Source of the DNA: Psychrobacter ciconiae
Lineage (GTDB): Bacteria; Pseudomonadota; Gammaproteobacteria; Pseudomonadales; Moraxellaceae
Assembly: GCF_904846055.1 (NCBI RefSeq)
Contig: NZ_CAJGYV010000001.1
Coordinates: 682,001-746,000 of the forward strand
Direction of reading: 5' to 3'
DNA: 64,000 nucleotides
How positions within the stretch are numbered: position 1 is the first letter of the stretch; every line of letters starts with the position of its first letter. Made by a program: the position numbers and the translations under genes. Under the pieces are notes generated by a model. It searched no databases. It was given only the letters and a program-made list of their open reading frames with translations, and was not told the DNA's origin. Shown here in pieces: positions 1 through 8,719 of the stretch.

Positions 1-2
1 TT

Positions 3-494
3 ACTGATATTGACAGTTTCACCCAAGCGGCAAATGACAATCAGTTTTTAGAGCACGCTTTTGTGTTTGGTAATTATTATGGCACGTCCGAAGCCAGCGT
101 TCGCGACCAGTTAAACGCCGGAATTGATGTGATTTTGGAAATCGATTGGCAAGGCGCAAAACAAGTTAAAAGTATTTTTCCAAACGCCACCATGATTTTT
201 ATTTTGCCGCCAAGCGTGGCAACGCTGCGCCAACGACTTTCTACGCGCGCCACCGACAGCAAATCGGTCATTGAGGAGCGCTTAGCCGGCGCGGTTGCTG
301 AAATGTCGCAATATGTTAACGCCGATTATGTGGTGATTAATGACAACTTTGAAGTCGCTTTGGCTGAACTTAAATCCATCATTATTGCCGATAGGCAAAC
401 CCTCGCCCGTCAGCAAGAGCGCTATCAAACCACCATCAGCGCGCTTTTGAACCACGACGTCGACGCCGATTTGGCAAAAATTGCTAAGAGCTAA
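3..494 (+). CDS. gmk: Guanylate kinase, 5' end outside window
   Basis: C-terminal three quarters of guanylate kinase, which phosphorylates GMP to GDP with ATP in the cytoplasm. The reading frame is open from the window edge ([19 protein letters not shown]) without an initiator, so the first ~45 residues with the P-loop lie upstream. Family features are visible: the GMP-binding stretch FGNYYGTS, the segment [14 protein letters not shown], and the lid-type region [17 protein letters not shown]. The gene is followed 94 bp later by rpoZ, and gmk-rpoZ-spoT is a classic gammaproteobacterial order. The GTG at 63 is internal, not the start. Confidence 0.95.
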   Translation, partial: TDIDSFTQAANDNQFLEHAFVFGNYYGTSEASVRDQLNAGIDVILEIDWQGAKQVKSIFPNATMIFILPPSVATLRQRLSTRATDSKSVIEERLAGAVAEMSQYVNADYVVINDNFEVALAELKSIIIADRQTLARQQERYQTTISALLNHDVDADLAKIAKS

Positions 495-538
495 GACGAA
501 TTGTCGTTAAAAACCCGCTATAACACGGATAAAACTGC

Positions 539-544
539 TATAAT
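539..544 (+). promoter_or_regulatory. Probable extended -10 element of rpoZ
   Basis: TGC-TATAAT is a perfect -10 hexamer with an upstream TG. It lies 45 bp before the rpoZ start. No good -35 stands at 16-18 bp upstream, which fits an extended -10 promoter. Inference from sequence only. Confidence 0.5.
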
Positions 545-588
545 AGCAGTCATTTTGCAACTTATTTTGATAAAGATAGAGGTGACTT

Positions 589-849
589 ATGGCTCGCGTA
601 ACGATTGAAGATTGCTTGGATAACGTTGATAACCGCTTTGAGCTGGTGTTGGTCGCAAGCAAACGCGCCCGTCAATTGGCAAAAGGCATTGCCGAGCCTA
701 TGGTCGATGTCGATAACGATAAGCCGACCGTGTTGGCACTTCGCGAAATTGCCGCCGGCAAAATCACCCGCGATATCTTAAATCAACCCGAGCACAGCTT
801 TTCAGCAAGCTCACTTGATTTGGCGTTGTCAAACAATCACGGTTTTTAG
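589..849 (+). CDS. rpoZ: RNA polymerase omega subunit
   Basis: Small subunit that chaperones beta' into RNA polymerase and, in enterobacteria, forms part of a ppGpp-binding site. The 86-residue protein begins [19 protein letters not shown] and continues [14 protein letters not shown], both diagnostic of omega; the acidic middle ([18 protein letters not shown]) is also typical. The start is preceded by AGAGGTGACTT, a good ribosome binding site. It sits between gmk and spoT, so the polymerase subunit, the ppGpp enzyme and a GMP kinase are neighbours. A terminator follows at 888, so spoT is probably transcribed separately. Confidence 0.97.
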   Translation: MARVTIEDCLDNVDNRFELVLVASKRARQLAKGIAEPMVDVDNDKPTVLALREIAAGKITRDILNQPEHSFSASSLDLALSNNHGF

Positions 850-887
850 ATTTTGCTTTTTTAGGCGCAAGCTTTTTTAGCGTCATT

Positions 888-915
888 AAACCACAGTCAA
901 TCTGTGGTTTTTTTT
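888..915 (+). terminator. Rho-independent terminator after rpoZ
   Basis: Perfect 9-bp stem AAACCACAG / CTGTGGTTT with a 5-base loop (TCAAT), followed by a run of T. It lies 39 bp after the rpoZ stop. Confidence 0.85.
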
Positions 916-942
916 GATTTTAAATTGCGTTACTCTTTTAAG

Positions 943-1050
943 TTAAGCTTTAAACCAAGGACCGATGGCGCTGATTTTATAACCATTTTGTTTGTAATTA
1001 ATTTTAATGATTTCAAGATTTTGCTGGCAAGTTTTTAATAAGGTTGACAT
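943..1050 (-). CDS. Candidate 35-residue small ORF
   Basis: Unrecognised. On the - strand an ATG at 1050 opens a 35-codon frame (MSTLLKTCQQNLEIIK...SAIGPWFKA) ending at TAA 943. A GAGAGG sequence lies just upstream but only 2 bases from the ATG, a short spacing. The product would be basic (several Lys) with one Cys and a Gly-Pro-Trp-Phe C-terminus. It lies convergent to rpoZ in the rpoZ-spoT gap. No family is recognised, and it may be chance; the codon composition looks gene-like but nothing else supports it. Confidence 0.25.
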   Translation of the reverse strand: MSTLLKTCQQNLEIIKINYKQNGYKISAIGPWFKA

Positions 1051-1141
1051 TGCCTCTCATTTCATATTAATTATAAGCGGAGTTATGAGTTATCAGCCCC
1101 TTAACCGATGATTCGTTACAGATTTTTTGTCAAACCTTTGC

Positions 1142-1147
1142 TATAAC
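1142..1147 (+). promoter_or_regulatory. Probable -10 element of spoT
   Basis: TGC-TATAAC, an extended -10, 39 bp before the spoT ATG. No convincing -35 at the usual distance. Confidence 0.4.
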
Positions 1148-1185
1148 TATGCCATCGTGCTTTATTTCACTAGGACAGCCACTTT

Positions 1186-3414
1186 ATGGATCTATCGCTT
1201 CCCAAACTCAGTCATCAAATGGTCGATGAGGCGCAATACTCCTTGCTGCGCTCCGTTGGGTATTTAAGCGTGGCAGAACGCCGCGATATTATTGATGCTT
1301 GTGAGTTTGGCGACCAAGCGCATATCAACGACCGGCGCAAATCCGGTGAGCCTTATATCACGCACCCCATTGCGGTGGCGGAGATTTTGGCGGGATTTCG
1401 TTTGGACCGTGATACCATCATCGCTGCCATTTTGCACGACACGGTCGAGGATACTGAGGTCAGTGATGCTGAAATCGAGCAGCGCTATGGTGAGGTGGTT
1501 GCACGCCTCGTCGATGGCGTCACCAAGCTTAAATCCTCAAGCCACAATAAGCAGCAAAATAAAGCCGCCACCTTTCATAAAATTTTGACGGCAACGCTTG
1601 ATGACCCGCGCGTTTTGATTATTAAGCTGGCTGACCGCTTGCATAATATGTCAACGCTTGATGCGGTGCGCCCAGAAAAGCAGCGCGCCACCGCTCAAGA
1701 AACGCTGGACTTTTATGTGCCGTTTGCGCGACTTATGGGGCTTAACGACATTGCCGATTATATTGAAGTGCTTTGCTACCGCAATCTTGACTCGACGATG
1801 TACAACAAATTATCCGACAAATTGCTGCAACATGGTCTTGGTCGCAATTTTCAAAAAGAAGCCATTCATCGCTATTTAACGATTGTTTTAAATAATTTAG
1901 AGCTGAGTGGTCATGTGAAGGTGCTTGACAATCAGGTGACGATGTTCCGGCAGTTCTTTCGCAATCGCGGCGAGATAACCTCCCTTTTACGGCAATACGC
2001 CTTTGAAATCGTCCTTGATAACGTCGAAGCTTGCGACAAATTGGCGTATTACTTGATAAAAAAATATCAAATTGATGATGCCCATATCGAGGACAATATC
2101 AGACGCCCGCTGCCCGGTGGCAATCAGTCGTTGACCTTGATTTATGAGCGCGACAATGATTTTATTAAGGCAACCATTTTAACCAAAAAAATGCAGCACG
2201 CGGCGCGCTTAGGGGTGATTGGCGCGGAGCACGCCTCAGATGTCAGCCAATCGGTGATTCAAGCCTCACTTCGCAATATGAAAGAGCTGGTGAATGACGA
2301 CCAACTGGATGAAAGTAGCCCTGATTTTGCAGTGGCAGTGGCAACCATCAATGAGCTGATGGACTATTTGCACTCCAGTAAAATCATCTGCTATAGCCCG
2401 CAAGGTCGCGCTTATGAGCTGCCACAAGGCGCAACCGCACTTGACTTTGCTTATGCGGTGGGACCGATGGTGGGTAATGTGGCGATTGGCGCTAACATTG
2501 ACCACAAAAAAGCCAAGCTTGGCACGGCACTTAAAAACGGTCAGCTGGTTGAAATCGAAGTTGATGAAACCTCAGAACCCAAAGCCGAATGGCTAGGCTT
2601 TGTGGTCACCAACAAGGCGCGTGAAGAAATTTTGCGCTGGTTTAAGCATTTATCGGCAGACGATAAGCTGCGCCACGGTCAAGAAGCCTTAGACCGCGCT
2701 TTAAAAACCTATCAAAAAAGCTTGAGCGATTTGACCGAAAGCGATTGGGAAAACTTGCTTGAATGGCGCGGCATCAGCGATAAAAGCGCGCTGTTTGAGC
2801 AAATCAGCTCAGGAACGCTATTGCCGCAGCTTGTGGTATCCCGACTATTTAGCGATGAGGTCGCCTGCGCTCAAGCGATTACTGCCTTAGATGAAGACGC
2901 TTCGCCGCAGCCGCAACAATTGGTTGCCAATGCCGCAGGCGTCGAGATTGACTTTGCCAAATGCTGTCACCCGATCTATGGCGACCCGATCGTCGGTCAC
3001 TTATCGCGTCACGGCTTGGTCGTTCACCGGCATAAGTGCTTTTCACTTGACGACATCCGAAAAGACAATCCGTATCAAATCATTCAGCTTGGCTGGCGCG
3101 ATGACAAAGCAAGCCCCCAAGCCGCCCCAAAATCCAATCCAAATCCAAACGCACCGAACATTCCTGAAGAGTATTACGAAAAAATCCGCTTCCCCGCGTT
3201 TTTAAAGCTGTCCATCGCGTTGAGCGATGAGCAGATCAGCCAAGTGATTTATCAGTTGCGCCAATCCTACATCGGCGTTGAAACCATTGATGTTCGCGCT
3301 ACTGACACCATTTTGCATGTGATTGTTCGAAGCCGGATTCACTTAGCGCAAGGCATCCGCGAGCTGCGCTCCTTGCTTGGTTTCCCCAATATCATGCGAC
3401 TGTATCAGTTGTAG
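1186..3414 (+). CDS. spoT: SpoT-type (p)ppGpp hydrolase with degenerate synthetase domain
   Basis: RelA/SpoT homologue of 742 residues that controls the alarmone (p)ppGpp. The N-terminal HD hydrolase domain is intact: H60 in YITHP, H84-D85 in LHDTVEDT, and D150 in KLADRLHNM. The following synthetase region (about 240-350) has lost the family motifs: where GYQSLH is expected there is GGNQSLT (311-317), and no RxKxxxSI or EVQIRT motif is present. TGS (about 400-460), the CC motif AKCCHP (591-596) and a C-terminal ACT domain (from about 670) follow. It is therefore probably a hydrolase only, as reported for Acinetobacter SpoT, with a separate RelA as synthetase. Length is slightly above E. coli SpoT (702). 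Confidence 0.95.
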   Translation: MDLSLPKLSHQMVDEAQYSLLRSVGYLSVAERRDIIDACEFGDQAHINDRRKSGEPYITHPIAVAEILAGFRLDRDTIIAAILHDTVEDTEVSDAEIEQRYGEVVARLVDGVTKLKSSSHNKQQNKAATFHKILTATLDDPRVLIIKLADRLHNMSTLDAVRPEKQRATAQETLDFYVPFARLMGLNDIADYIEVLCYRNLDSTMYNKLSDKLLQHGLGRNFQKEAIHRYLTIVLNNLELSGHVKVLDNQVTMFRQFFRNRGEITSLLRQYAFEIVLDNVEACDKLAYYLIKKYQIDDAHIEDNIRRPLPGGNQSLTLIYERDNDFIKATILTKKMQHAARLGVIGAEHASDVSQSVIQASLRNMKELVNDDQLDESSPDFAVAVATINELMDYLHSSKIICYSPQGRAYELPQGATALDFAYAVGPMVGNVAIGANIDHKKAKLGTALKNGQLVEIEVDETSEPKAEWLGFVVTNKAREEILRWFKHLSADDKLRHGQEALDRALKTYQKSLSDLTESDWENLLEWRGISDKSALFEQISSGTLLPQLVVSRLFSDEVACAQAITALDEDASPQPQQLVANAAGVEIDFAKCCHPIYGDPIVGHLSRHGLVVHRHKCFSLDDIRKDNPYQIIQLGWRDDKASPQAAPKSNPNPNAPNIPEEYYEKIRFPAFLKLSIALSDEQISQVIYQLRQSYIGVETIDVRATDTILHVIVRSRIHLAQGIRELRSLLGFPNIMRLYQL

Positions 3415-3474
3415 TTTTAATTTTACTAAAACATTTTTATAATAGCGTTTACCACCAAAACCCAAGGATATGTT

Positions 3475-3855
3475 ATGAGCCGTCAAACCATTCACACCGA
3501 CCTTGCCCCTGCAGCCGTTGGCACTTACTCGCAAGCGGTCAAGGTTGGCAATACCGTCTATATTTCAGGTCAGCTTGGTCTTGACCCAAAAACAATGGAA
3601 CTAAAAGACGGTTTTGACGCCCAAGCCAAGCAAGCGTTTGCCAACCTCAAAGCCATTTGTGAAGCCGCCGGCGGCAGCTTAAATGATGTGGTCAAATTTA
3701 ATGTGTCTTTGACCGATTTAAATGACTTTGCGGCGTTAAATACGGTGTTTGAAGCCAATTTGACCGCGCCATATCCTGCGCGCGCGGCAGTTCAAGTGGC
3801 TGCCATTCCAAAAGGCGGCGTGGTTGAAATTGAAGCCATTATGTTTGTTGAATAA
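3475..3855 (+). CDS. ridA: RidA family enamine/imine deaminase
   Basis: 126-residue YjgF/YER057c/UK114 protein. RidA hydrolyses reactive 2-aminoacrylate and related enamines made by PLP enzymes, protecting the cytoplasm. Family signatures visible: GTYSQAVKVGNTVYISGQLGLDP near the N-terminus, and PYPARAAVQVAAIPKGGVVEIEAI near the C-terminus, which carries the conserved Arg that binds the substrate carboxylate. RidA is often next to spoT in gammaproteobacteria, as here (60 bp gap), so the two may be cotranscribed. A strong terminator follows. Confidence 0.95.
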   Translation: MSRQTIHTDLAPAAVGTYSQAVKVGNTVYISGQLGLDPKTMELKDGFDAQAKQAFANLKAICEAAGGSLNDVVKFNVSLTDLNDFAALNTVFEANLTAPYPARAAVQVAAIPKGGVVEIEAIMFVE

Positions 3856-3923
3856 TTTGCTGGATCAAAAGACACTTAGCTGACAAGCCGTTTTAAAATT
3901 GAGTGCTAATTCGCAGTTATAAC

Positions 3924-3959
3924 TAAACCCAAATGACCGTGTTTGGGTTTTTGTTTTTT
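3924..3959 (+). terminator. Terminator after ridA
   Basis: Stem AAACCCAAA / TTTGGGTTT (3925-3933 and 3942-3950) with loop TGACCGTG, then TTGTTTTTT. Confidence 0.85.
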
Positions 3960-3997
3960 CATAACTTTAACCGCTTTCAAAGCAATAAGGGGACAAT

Positions 3998-6265
3998 ATG
4001 TTGATTCAAGTGGCGCTTGCTGTTCCTTTATTTCGGCATTTTGACTATCTGCCGATGGCTTCTGGGTTACCCGTTATCGGCGCTCGCGTTTTGGTGCCGT
4101 TTGGCGCGCAAAAGCTGGTTGGCATTGTGATCGGTCATATTGATGAGGCGCAAAGTGAGGTTCCAAAAAATAAACTAAAAGCCATTTTAAGCGTGATTGA
4201 TGATGAGCCAATTTTTGATGATAGGCTGTTATCCCTTGCCAACTGGCTATCCAACTATTACCACTACCCGCTCGGCGATGTGCTCTCGGTCATGATGCCA
4301 AAGCTCATTCGCCAAGGTAAGCCGCTTGATTTACTGACCACGCATTGGCGGATATTGCCAAGCGCTACTGAAGCCGACTTGCCCGCCCGCGCTCATAAGC
4401 AGCAAGCGCAATTTGCCATGCTCAAGCTTCACGGCGAGCACGGCGCCAGCGAAGATGTGCTCTTGATGGAGGGCATGGAGCGCAGTTTTTTAACTATGCT
4501 TGAAAAAAAAGGCATGATTGAGCGCTTTGAAAAGCCAAAAGCGCCGCCAAAGCCAGTCAGCCTTGCCAAACTCCCGCTTACTTTAACCGGTGAGCAACAA
4601 GCCGTTGTCGATGCTGTGATTGGCGCTCATGAATCGCAAAGTTACGCTGGGATTTTGCTAAATGGCATCACCGGCAGCGGTAAAACGGAAGTCTATTTGC
4701 AAGCCATGCAGCACGTTTTAGAAGCCGGTCAGCAAGTGCTGATTTTGGTGCCGGAGATTGGCTTGACCCCGCAAACAAGGGCGCGATTTGCCAGTCGCTT
4801 TGCTGCCAACATCGTGCTGCTGCATTCGGCAATGAACCCAACGCATCGGCTGCAAGGTTGGCAAGATTGCAAATCCGGTCACGCGCAAATCGTTATCGGA
4901 ACGCGCTCAACCATCCTTTATCCCTTTACTAATTTGGGATTAATCGTCGTTGATGAGGCGCATGACAGCTCATACAAGCAGCAAGACAGCTTGCGCTATC
5001 ATGCCGCTGACGTGGCGCTTTATCGCGGCGCGGGGCTGAAAATTCCGGTCATTTTAGGAAGTGCCACCCCAAGCCTTGAGCATTTAAAACTGGTCGATGA
5101 TGGCAAATTGAGCGAATACCAACTCTTAAAGCGCGCAGGCGGCGCAAGCACGGCGAAAATGAAGCTGATTGACGCGCGATTGCAAAGCACCTATCAGCAG
5201 ACGACGCCCGACGGCGAGCGCTACAACACAGGGCTGACCGATGCGCTGATTGACGCGATTCGCCGAACGCTTGACGCCGGTGAGCAGGTGCTTATTTTTT
5301 TAAATCGCCGTGGTTATGCGCCCATCCTACTTTGTGAGGCTTGCGGTTGGCAGGCGGACTGCCCGCGCTGTGACGCCCATTTAACCGTCCACTTTAGCAA
5401 TCAGCTTATCAATCAAGGCAATTTGTCGCAGTCGTATTTAAAATGCCACCACTGCGATTGGCAGTCTTATATTCCGCCGGTTTGCCCTGATTGCCAAAGC
5501 CAAAATTTGGACGCTCGCGGCATGGGAACGACCCGCTTAAGCGAAAACCTGCACGCGATTTTTGGCAACCCGCAAACCAGCAAAACGGTTTACCCCATTA
5601 TCCAAATCGACCGCGACACCACGCGCCGAAAAGACAGTTGGGAAAAGATTTATCGTCAAATCAATGAAGGCAAACCTGCCATTTTGGTGGGAACGCAAAT
5701 GGTTGCCAAAGGTCATCATTTTCCAAACGTAACTTTGGTTTGCCTGCCAAATGCCGACCGCGGTTTTTTATCGGCCGATTTTCGCTCGCCGGAACACACC
5801 GCGCAATTGATGATTCAAGTGGCAGGTCGCGCCGGTCGCGGTGATAAAGCCGGTCAGGTGCTTATTCAAACGCTACAACCGGAAAATCCGCTACTTTTAA
5901 AGCTAATCCGCGACGGCTATTTGCCATTTGCCCAAGCCCTACTTGCCGAGCGCAAAGTTATGGGGCTGCCGCCGTACCGCTTTGCCGCGCTTGTTCGCTG
6001 TGAAGCCAAAACTCTTGCTGCCGCTAACCAAGCGCTTAAAGACGCCATTGCCATTTTGCCAAAACCGCATCATTTGGCGGTGCTTGGTCCTATTGATGCG
6101 CCAATGACCAAAAAAAACAGCCGCTACCACGTTCAGTTATTACTGCTGGCAAAAGAGCGCCGGCAATTGCATCATGTGCTTAATCATTGGTGGTCGCAAG
6201 TTTTGCAATTACCCTCCGCAAAGTATTTAAAACTAACCCTCGATATTGACCCGATTTCTTGGTAA
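3998..6265 (+). CDS. priA: Primosomal protein N' (PriA helicase)
   Basis: ATP-dependent 3'-5' helicase that recognises stalled forks and reloads the replisome. At 755 residues it has the usual length. The N-terminal DNA-binding domain starts VALAVPLFRHFDYLP. Walker A is GITGSGKT (223-230), the Walker B box is DEAH (319-322). Two zinc-binding Cys clusters follow (CEACGWQADCPRC and CHHCDWQ...CPDC), then helicase motifs V/VI (GTQMVAKGHHFPNV, QVAGRAGRG). Ribosome binding site AAGGGG precedes the ATG. A CDF transporter gene follows in the same direction but with its own promoter-like sequence. Confidence 0.97.
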   Translation: MLIQVALAVPLFRHFDYLPMASGLPVIGARVLVPFGAQKLVGIVIGHIDEAQSEVPKNKLKAILSVIDDEPIFDDRLLSLANWLSNYYHYPLGDVLSVMMPKLIRQGKPLDLLTTHWRILPSATEADLPARAHKQQAQFAMLKLHGEHGASEDVLLMEGMERSFLTMLEKKGMIERFEKPKAPPKPVSLAKLPLTLTGEQQAVVDAVIGAHESQSYAGILLNGITGSGKTEVYLQAMQHVLEAGQQVLILVPEIGLTPQTRARFASRFAANIVLLHSAMNPTHRLQGWQDCKSGHAQIVIGTRSTILYPFTNLGLIVVDEAHDSSYKQQDSLRYHAADVALYRGAGLKIPVILGSATPSLEHLKLVDDGKLSEYQLLKRAGGASTAKMKLIDARLQSTYQQTTPDGERYNTGLTDALIDAIRRTLDAGEQVLIFLNRRGYAPILLCEACGWQADCPRCDAHLTVHFSNQLINQGNLSQSYLKCHHCDWQSYIPPVCPDCQSQNLDARGMGTTRLSENLHAIFGNPQTSKTVYPIIQIDRDTTRRKDSWEKIYRQINEGKPAILVGTQMVAKGHHFPNVTLVCLPNADRGFLSADFRSPEHTAQLMIQVAGRAGRGDKAGQVLIQTLQPENPLLLKLIRDGYLPFAQALLAERKVMGLPPYRFAALVRCEAKTLAAANQALKDAIAILPKPHHLAVLGPIDAPMTKKNSRYHVQLLLLAKERRQLHHVLNHWWSQVLQLPSAKYLKLTLDIDPISW

Positions 6266-6297
6266 CACATTGCCACGGATTATTTTTTTAAATTTGC

Positions 6298-6303
6298 TAT
6301 GCT
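6298..6303 (+). promoter_or_regulatory. Probable extended -10 element of the CDF transporter gene
   Basis: TGC-TATGCT. Its position implies transcription from about 6310, which supports the ATG at 6339 (or 6336) over the upstream in-frame TTG at 6309. Confidence 0.4.
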
Positions 6304-6338
6304 AAGGCTTGCACCAATTTTATTTTGCTGAGGTGATG

Positions 6339-7439
6339 ATGCCCCACGACCACGCGACCAACTTACCAAAACTGCCTGACAACAAATCATCAATCGCGCC
6401 TGCAAACACCAAAGGCTACCAAAAAACACTGCTGATAAGCTTTATTATCATCGCAGGATATATGGTGGTTGAAGCGGTCGGTGGTTGGCTAACCGGAAGC
6501 TTGGCGCTGCTATCGGATGCCGGTCACATGCTCAGCGACGCGGTGGCGCTTGGGGCGACGCTATTAGCCTTTAAAATCGGTGAAAAAGCCGCCACTCGGC
6601 AAAAAACTTATGGTTATAAGCGTTTTGAAATTTTGGTCGCGGCGGTTAATGGCGCAACCTTGATTGTCATTGCCTTAATGATTGTGATTGAGGCGGTTAA
6701 GCGCTTGAACACGCCGCCTGAAATTGCCACCCAAGGGATGCTCATTATTGCGGTTATTGGTGCTTTGGTAAATATTTTGGTGGCTTGGCTCATGCACCGA
6801 AGCAGCAATGACGGTCACGGTCATAGCCATGGTCACAGTCACGACCACAGCCATGATGACCATAATCATGACCACAGTCAAAACAGCAAAGCCAACAAAA
6901 AACCTGTCAATCTCAATATGCAAAGCGCTTATTTACATGTATTAAGCGACTTACTGGGCTCGGTTGCGGCGATTATCGCGGCACTACTGATGATGGCGTT
7001 TGGTTGGGTTTGGGCGGATGCTGCAGCATCGGTCATCGTTGCCGTGTTGATTTTATTTAGCGGCTACCGCGTCGTTCGTGACGCCTCGCACATTTTGATG
7101 GAAGGCACGCCAAAGGGCATCAACATTCAAGAGATTGAAACTGCGCTTTTGTCCCACCCAAACGTTAATTCCGTTCACGACCTGCACATTTGGTCGATCA
7201 CCAGTGGGCTGAATGCGCTATCCTGCCACGTCGTCGTCGATGGTGATATGAGCATTCATGACGCAAGTGCACTGATTCGTGAGCTTGAAGCACGCCTGCA
7301 AATACTTAGTATTGGTCACGCCACCATTCAGGTTGAAAGTGCTCAGCACAGTCAATCTGCCGCCTGCTCAGATGATTTGGTTTGTGATATTACCAGCCGC
7401 CAAACTGAGGATGGCTCGCATATTGGTCATTCGCATTGA
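6339..7439 (+). CDS. Cation diffusion facilitator (CzcD/ZitB-like Zn2+/Co2+/Cd2+ exporter)
   Basis: Inner-membrane proton/metal antiporter of the CDF family that exports zinc and similar divalent metals. Six hydrophobic segments are visible. The substrate-site motif of TM2 is SLALLSDAGHMLSDAVALG, and the matching TM5 motif is VWADAAASV. Between TM4 and TM5 lies a His/Asp-rich loop (about 15 His in 30 residues, encoded around 6816-6882) typical of zinc-handling CzcD/ZitB. The C-terminal cytoplasmic domain has VHDLHIWSITSG. The C-terminus also ends His-rich (GHSH). GAGGTG at 6330-6335 favours the ATG at 6339; the ATG at 6336 is also possible. Confidence 0.93.
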   Translation: MPHDHATNLPKLPDNKSSIAPANTKGYQKTLLISFIIIAGYMVVEAVGGWLTGSLALLSDAGHMLSDAVALGATLLAFKIGEKAATRQKTYGYKRFEILVAAVNGATLIVIALMIVIEAVKRLNTPPEIATQGMLIIAVIGALVNILVAWLMHRSSNDGHGHSHGHSHDHSHDDHNHDHSQNSKANKKPVNLNMQSAYLHVLSDLLGSVAAIIAALLMMAFGWVWADAAASVIVAVLILFSGYRVVRDASHILMEGTPKGINIQEIETALLSHPNVNSVHDLHIWSITSGLNALSCHVVVDGDMSIHDASALIRELEARLQILSIGHATIQVESAQHSQSAACSDDLVCDITSRQTEDGSHIGHSH

Positions 7440-7456
7440 TATTAAAGACGCTGACA

Positions 7457-7762
7457 TCAAAGGCGCTTCGTTTTAATCGGCTGATAAATTTTTTTAATAT
7501 CTTGAAAAGTTTGCCAAACCAGCCACGGCACCGCACTAAATGCCATCCAAGCGCTGATTCCGATAAGCGCAATCCTTATCGGCATATCAAGCGTGCCATC
7601 ATTAATAGCTGCAAAATAAGTCCCGCCCATGGTTGACACAATGAGCAGATAAAAACAAAAAGCAAATATGAGCGCAGTCATCACTAGCCGAAATAAAAAT
7701 GCCGTGAGCACTCGTAATACGGCGTGCCTTGGTAATGGCGGCGCTATATTTGACTTTTTCAT
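7457..7762 (-). CDS. Hypothetical inner-membrane protein
   Basis: About 101 residues, unrecognised. Two hydrophobic segments are visible: LTAFLFRLVMTALIFAFCFY and IRIALIGISAWMAFSAVPWLV, with a basic C-terminus (KKIYQPIKTKRL), so a two-helix membrane protein with cytoplasmic ends is likely. It is convergent with the CDF transporter gene (17 bp between stops). An upstream TTG (7774) is in frame, but the ATG at 7762 beginning MKKSN gives a more typical membrane-protein N-terminus. No clear ribosome binding site. No function can be assigned. Confidence 0.7.
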   Translation of the reverse strand: MKKSNIAPPLPRHAVLRVLTAFLFRLVMTALIFAFCFYLLIVSTMGGTYFAAINDGTLDMPIRIALIGISAWMAFSAVPWLVWQTFQDIKKIYQPIKTKRL

Positions 7763-7950
7763 CACTGCACCCAAATTTTTATTTATTTTTCATTGATAAT
7801 AAATTAATCTTGACTTACTTATCCGTGTTATTTTGTGAATCAGGGTCGATTTGTAAAAAAAGCGGCAAATTAACCGCGCGCCAAATTACCGCTTTATGGT
7901 AGGATGTAAAAAAAGCTAATTTATCAGCCATTTACTATTGATGACTCATT

Positions 7951-8655
7951 ATGACTCGACGCTCAGCGCCGTTTGTGGCGCCAGATTTTATAGACAATGC
8001 CTTATCAAAGGATGGCAAAAAACACGCCAAAGCCTTGCTGTCCACCTTGCAAGAGGACATTGCTCAGTTTCGCGATGAGCAGTTTCCGCCAGATATTTTG
8101 CGCCAAATCCGCGATTTGCCTATTTTTGAGGGCAATTTGGCGGAAGTGCAAGCTTACGCGGCGCGCTGGCAACCGCTGATTGACCGTGCGATGGGGTTTT
8201 ACCCAAGCGCGTATTTGCCGCCTGACTTTCTGCCGCTGCCCGCAAGCCTTGAGATTCCGCAGTTTATTTACCGCGTTCAAAAGCTGCATTTGACCAAAAC
8301 GCGTGCCAAAGAGTCCAAAAGCTTTGGCTCAGTTGGGGCGCTGATTGACAAGTGCGGCGAGTTTACCGCCACTGAGATTGCACGAATGGAGGTGGTATTG
8401 GCAAAAAATGATGAGGCACGATTGGTGGCGCATCGGGAGTTTATCGACCTCCGCGCTTACGTATTTTGCCGCGATGCCAAGGGCGAAATGCTCGACCCTG
8501 AACGCCTGCGTTTTTATAGAACGGGGCTTATCGTTCATGCGTTACCCGACTTTAAAGTCGTTGATAGTCGGCAGACGCCACGAAAAAAACGTAATGATGC
8601 TTACAGCAATCCGCTTGCGGACAATGGCGTTTGGCGAATTTTTCAAAAAAAGTAA
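7951..8655 (+). CDS. Hypothetical protein (234 aa)
   Basis: Unrecognised soluble protein. It starts MTRRSAPFVAPDFIDNA and ends in a basic stretch with VDSRQTPRKKRNDAYSNPLADNGVWRIFQKK-like composition. No signal peptide or membrane segment is seen; the middle is Lys/Arg- and Leu-rich and probably helical. It stands alone between a - strand membrane protein and the KefC-type antiporter gene, 64 bp upstream of the latter, so it could share its transcript. No catalytic motif was found. The length of the frame, codon use like its neighbours and lack of competing frames support it as a real gene. Confidence 0.75.
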   Translation: MTRRSAPFVAPDFIDNALSKDGKKHAKALLSTLQEDIAQFRDEQFPPDILRQIRDLPIFEGNLAEVQAYAARWQPLIDRAMGFYPSAYLPPDFLPLPASLEIPQFIYRVQKLHLTKTRAKESKSFGSVGALIDKCGEFTATEIARMEVVLAKNDEARLVAHREFIDLRAYVFCRDAKGEMLDPERLRFYRTGLIVHALPDFKVVDSRQTPRKKRNDAYSNPLADNGVWRIFQKK

Positions 8656-8719
8656 CGCAGTGGCATCTTAACCCAAAAACAATCACCCTTCACCACCCCA
8701 ACCCCATTAAGGAGAGCGT

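Larger units (their letters stand above)
850..1185. other. rpoZ-spoT intergenic region (336 bp)
   Basis: Holds the rpoZ terminator (888-915), the candidate small - strand ORF (943-1050) and the spoT promoter (-10 at 1142-1147). Otherwise AT-rich with nothing further recognised. Confidence 0.7.

Noticed and set aside
1292..1588. Long ORFs in other frames inside spoT, priA, ftsH and others
   Set aside because: Shadow frames with no start signals and reversed or odd codon use compared with the real genes.
6816..6882. Low-complexity repeat as a CRISPR-like or microsatellite element
   Set aside because: It is the His/Asp-rich metal-binding loop codons (CAT/CAC, GAT/GAC) of the CDF transporter.
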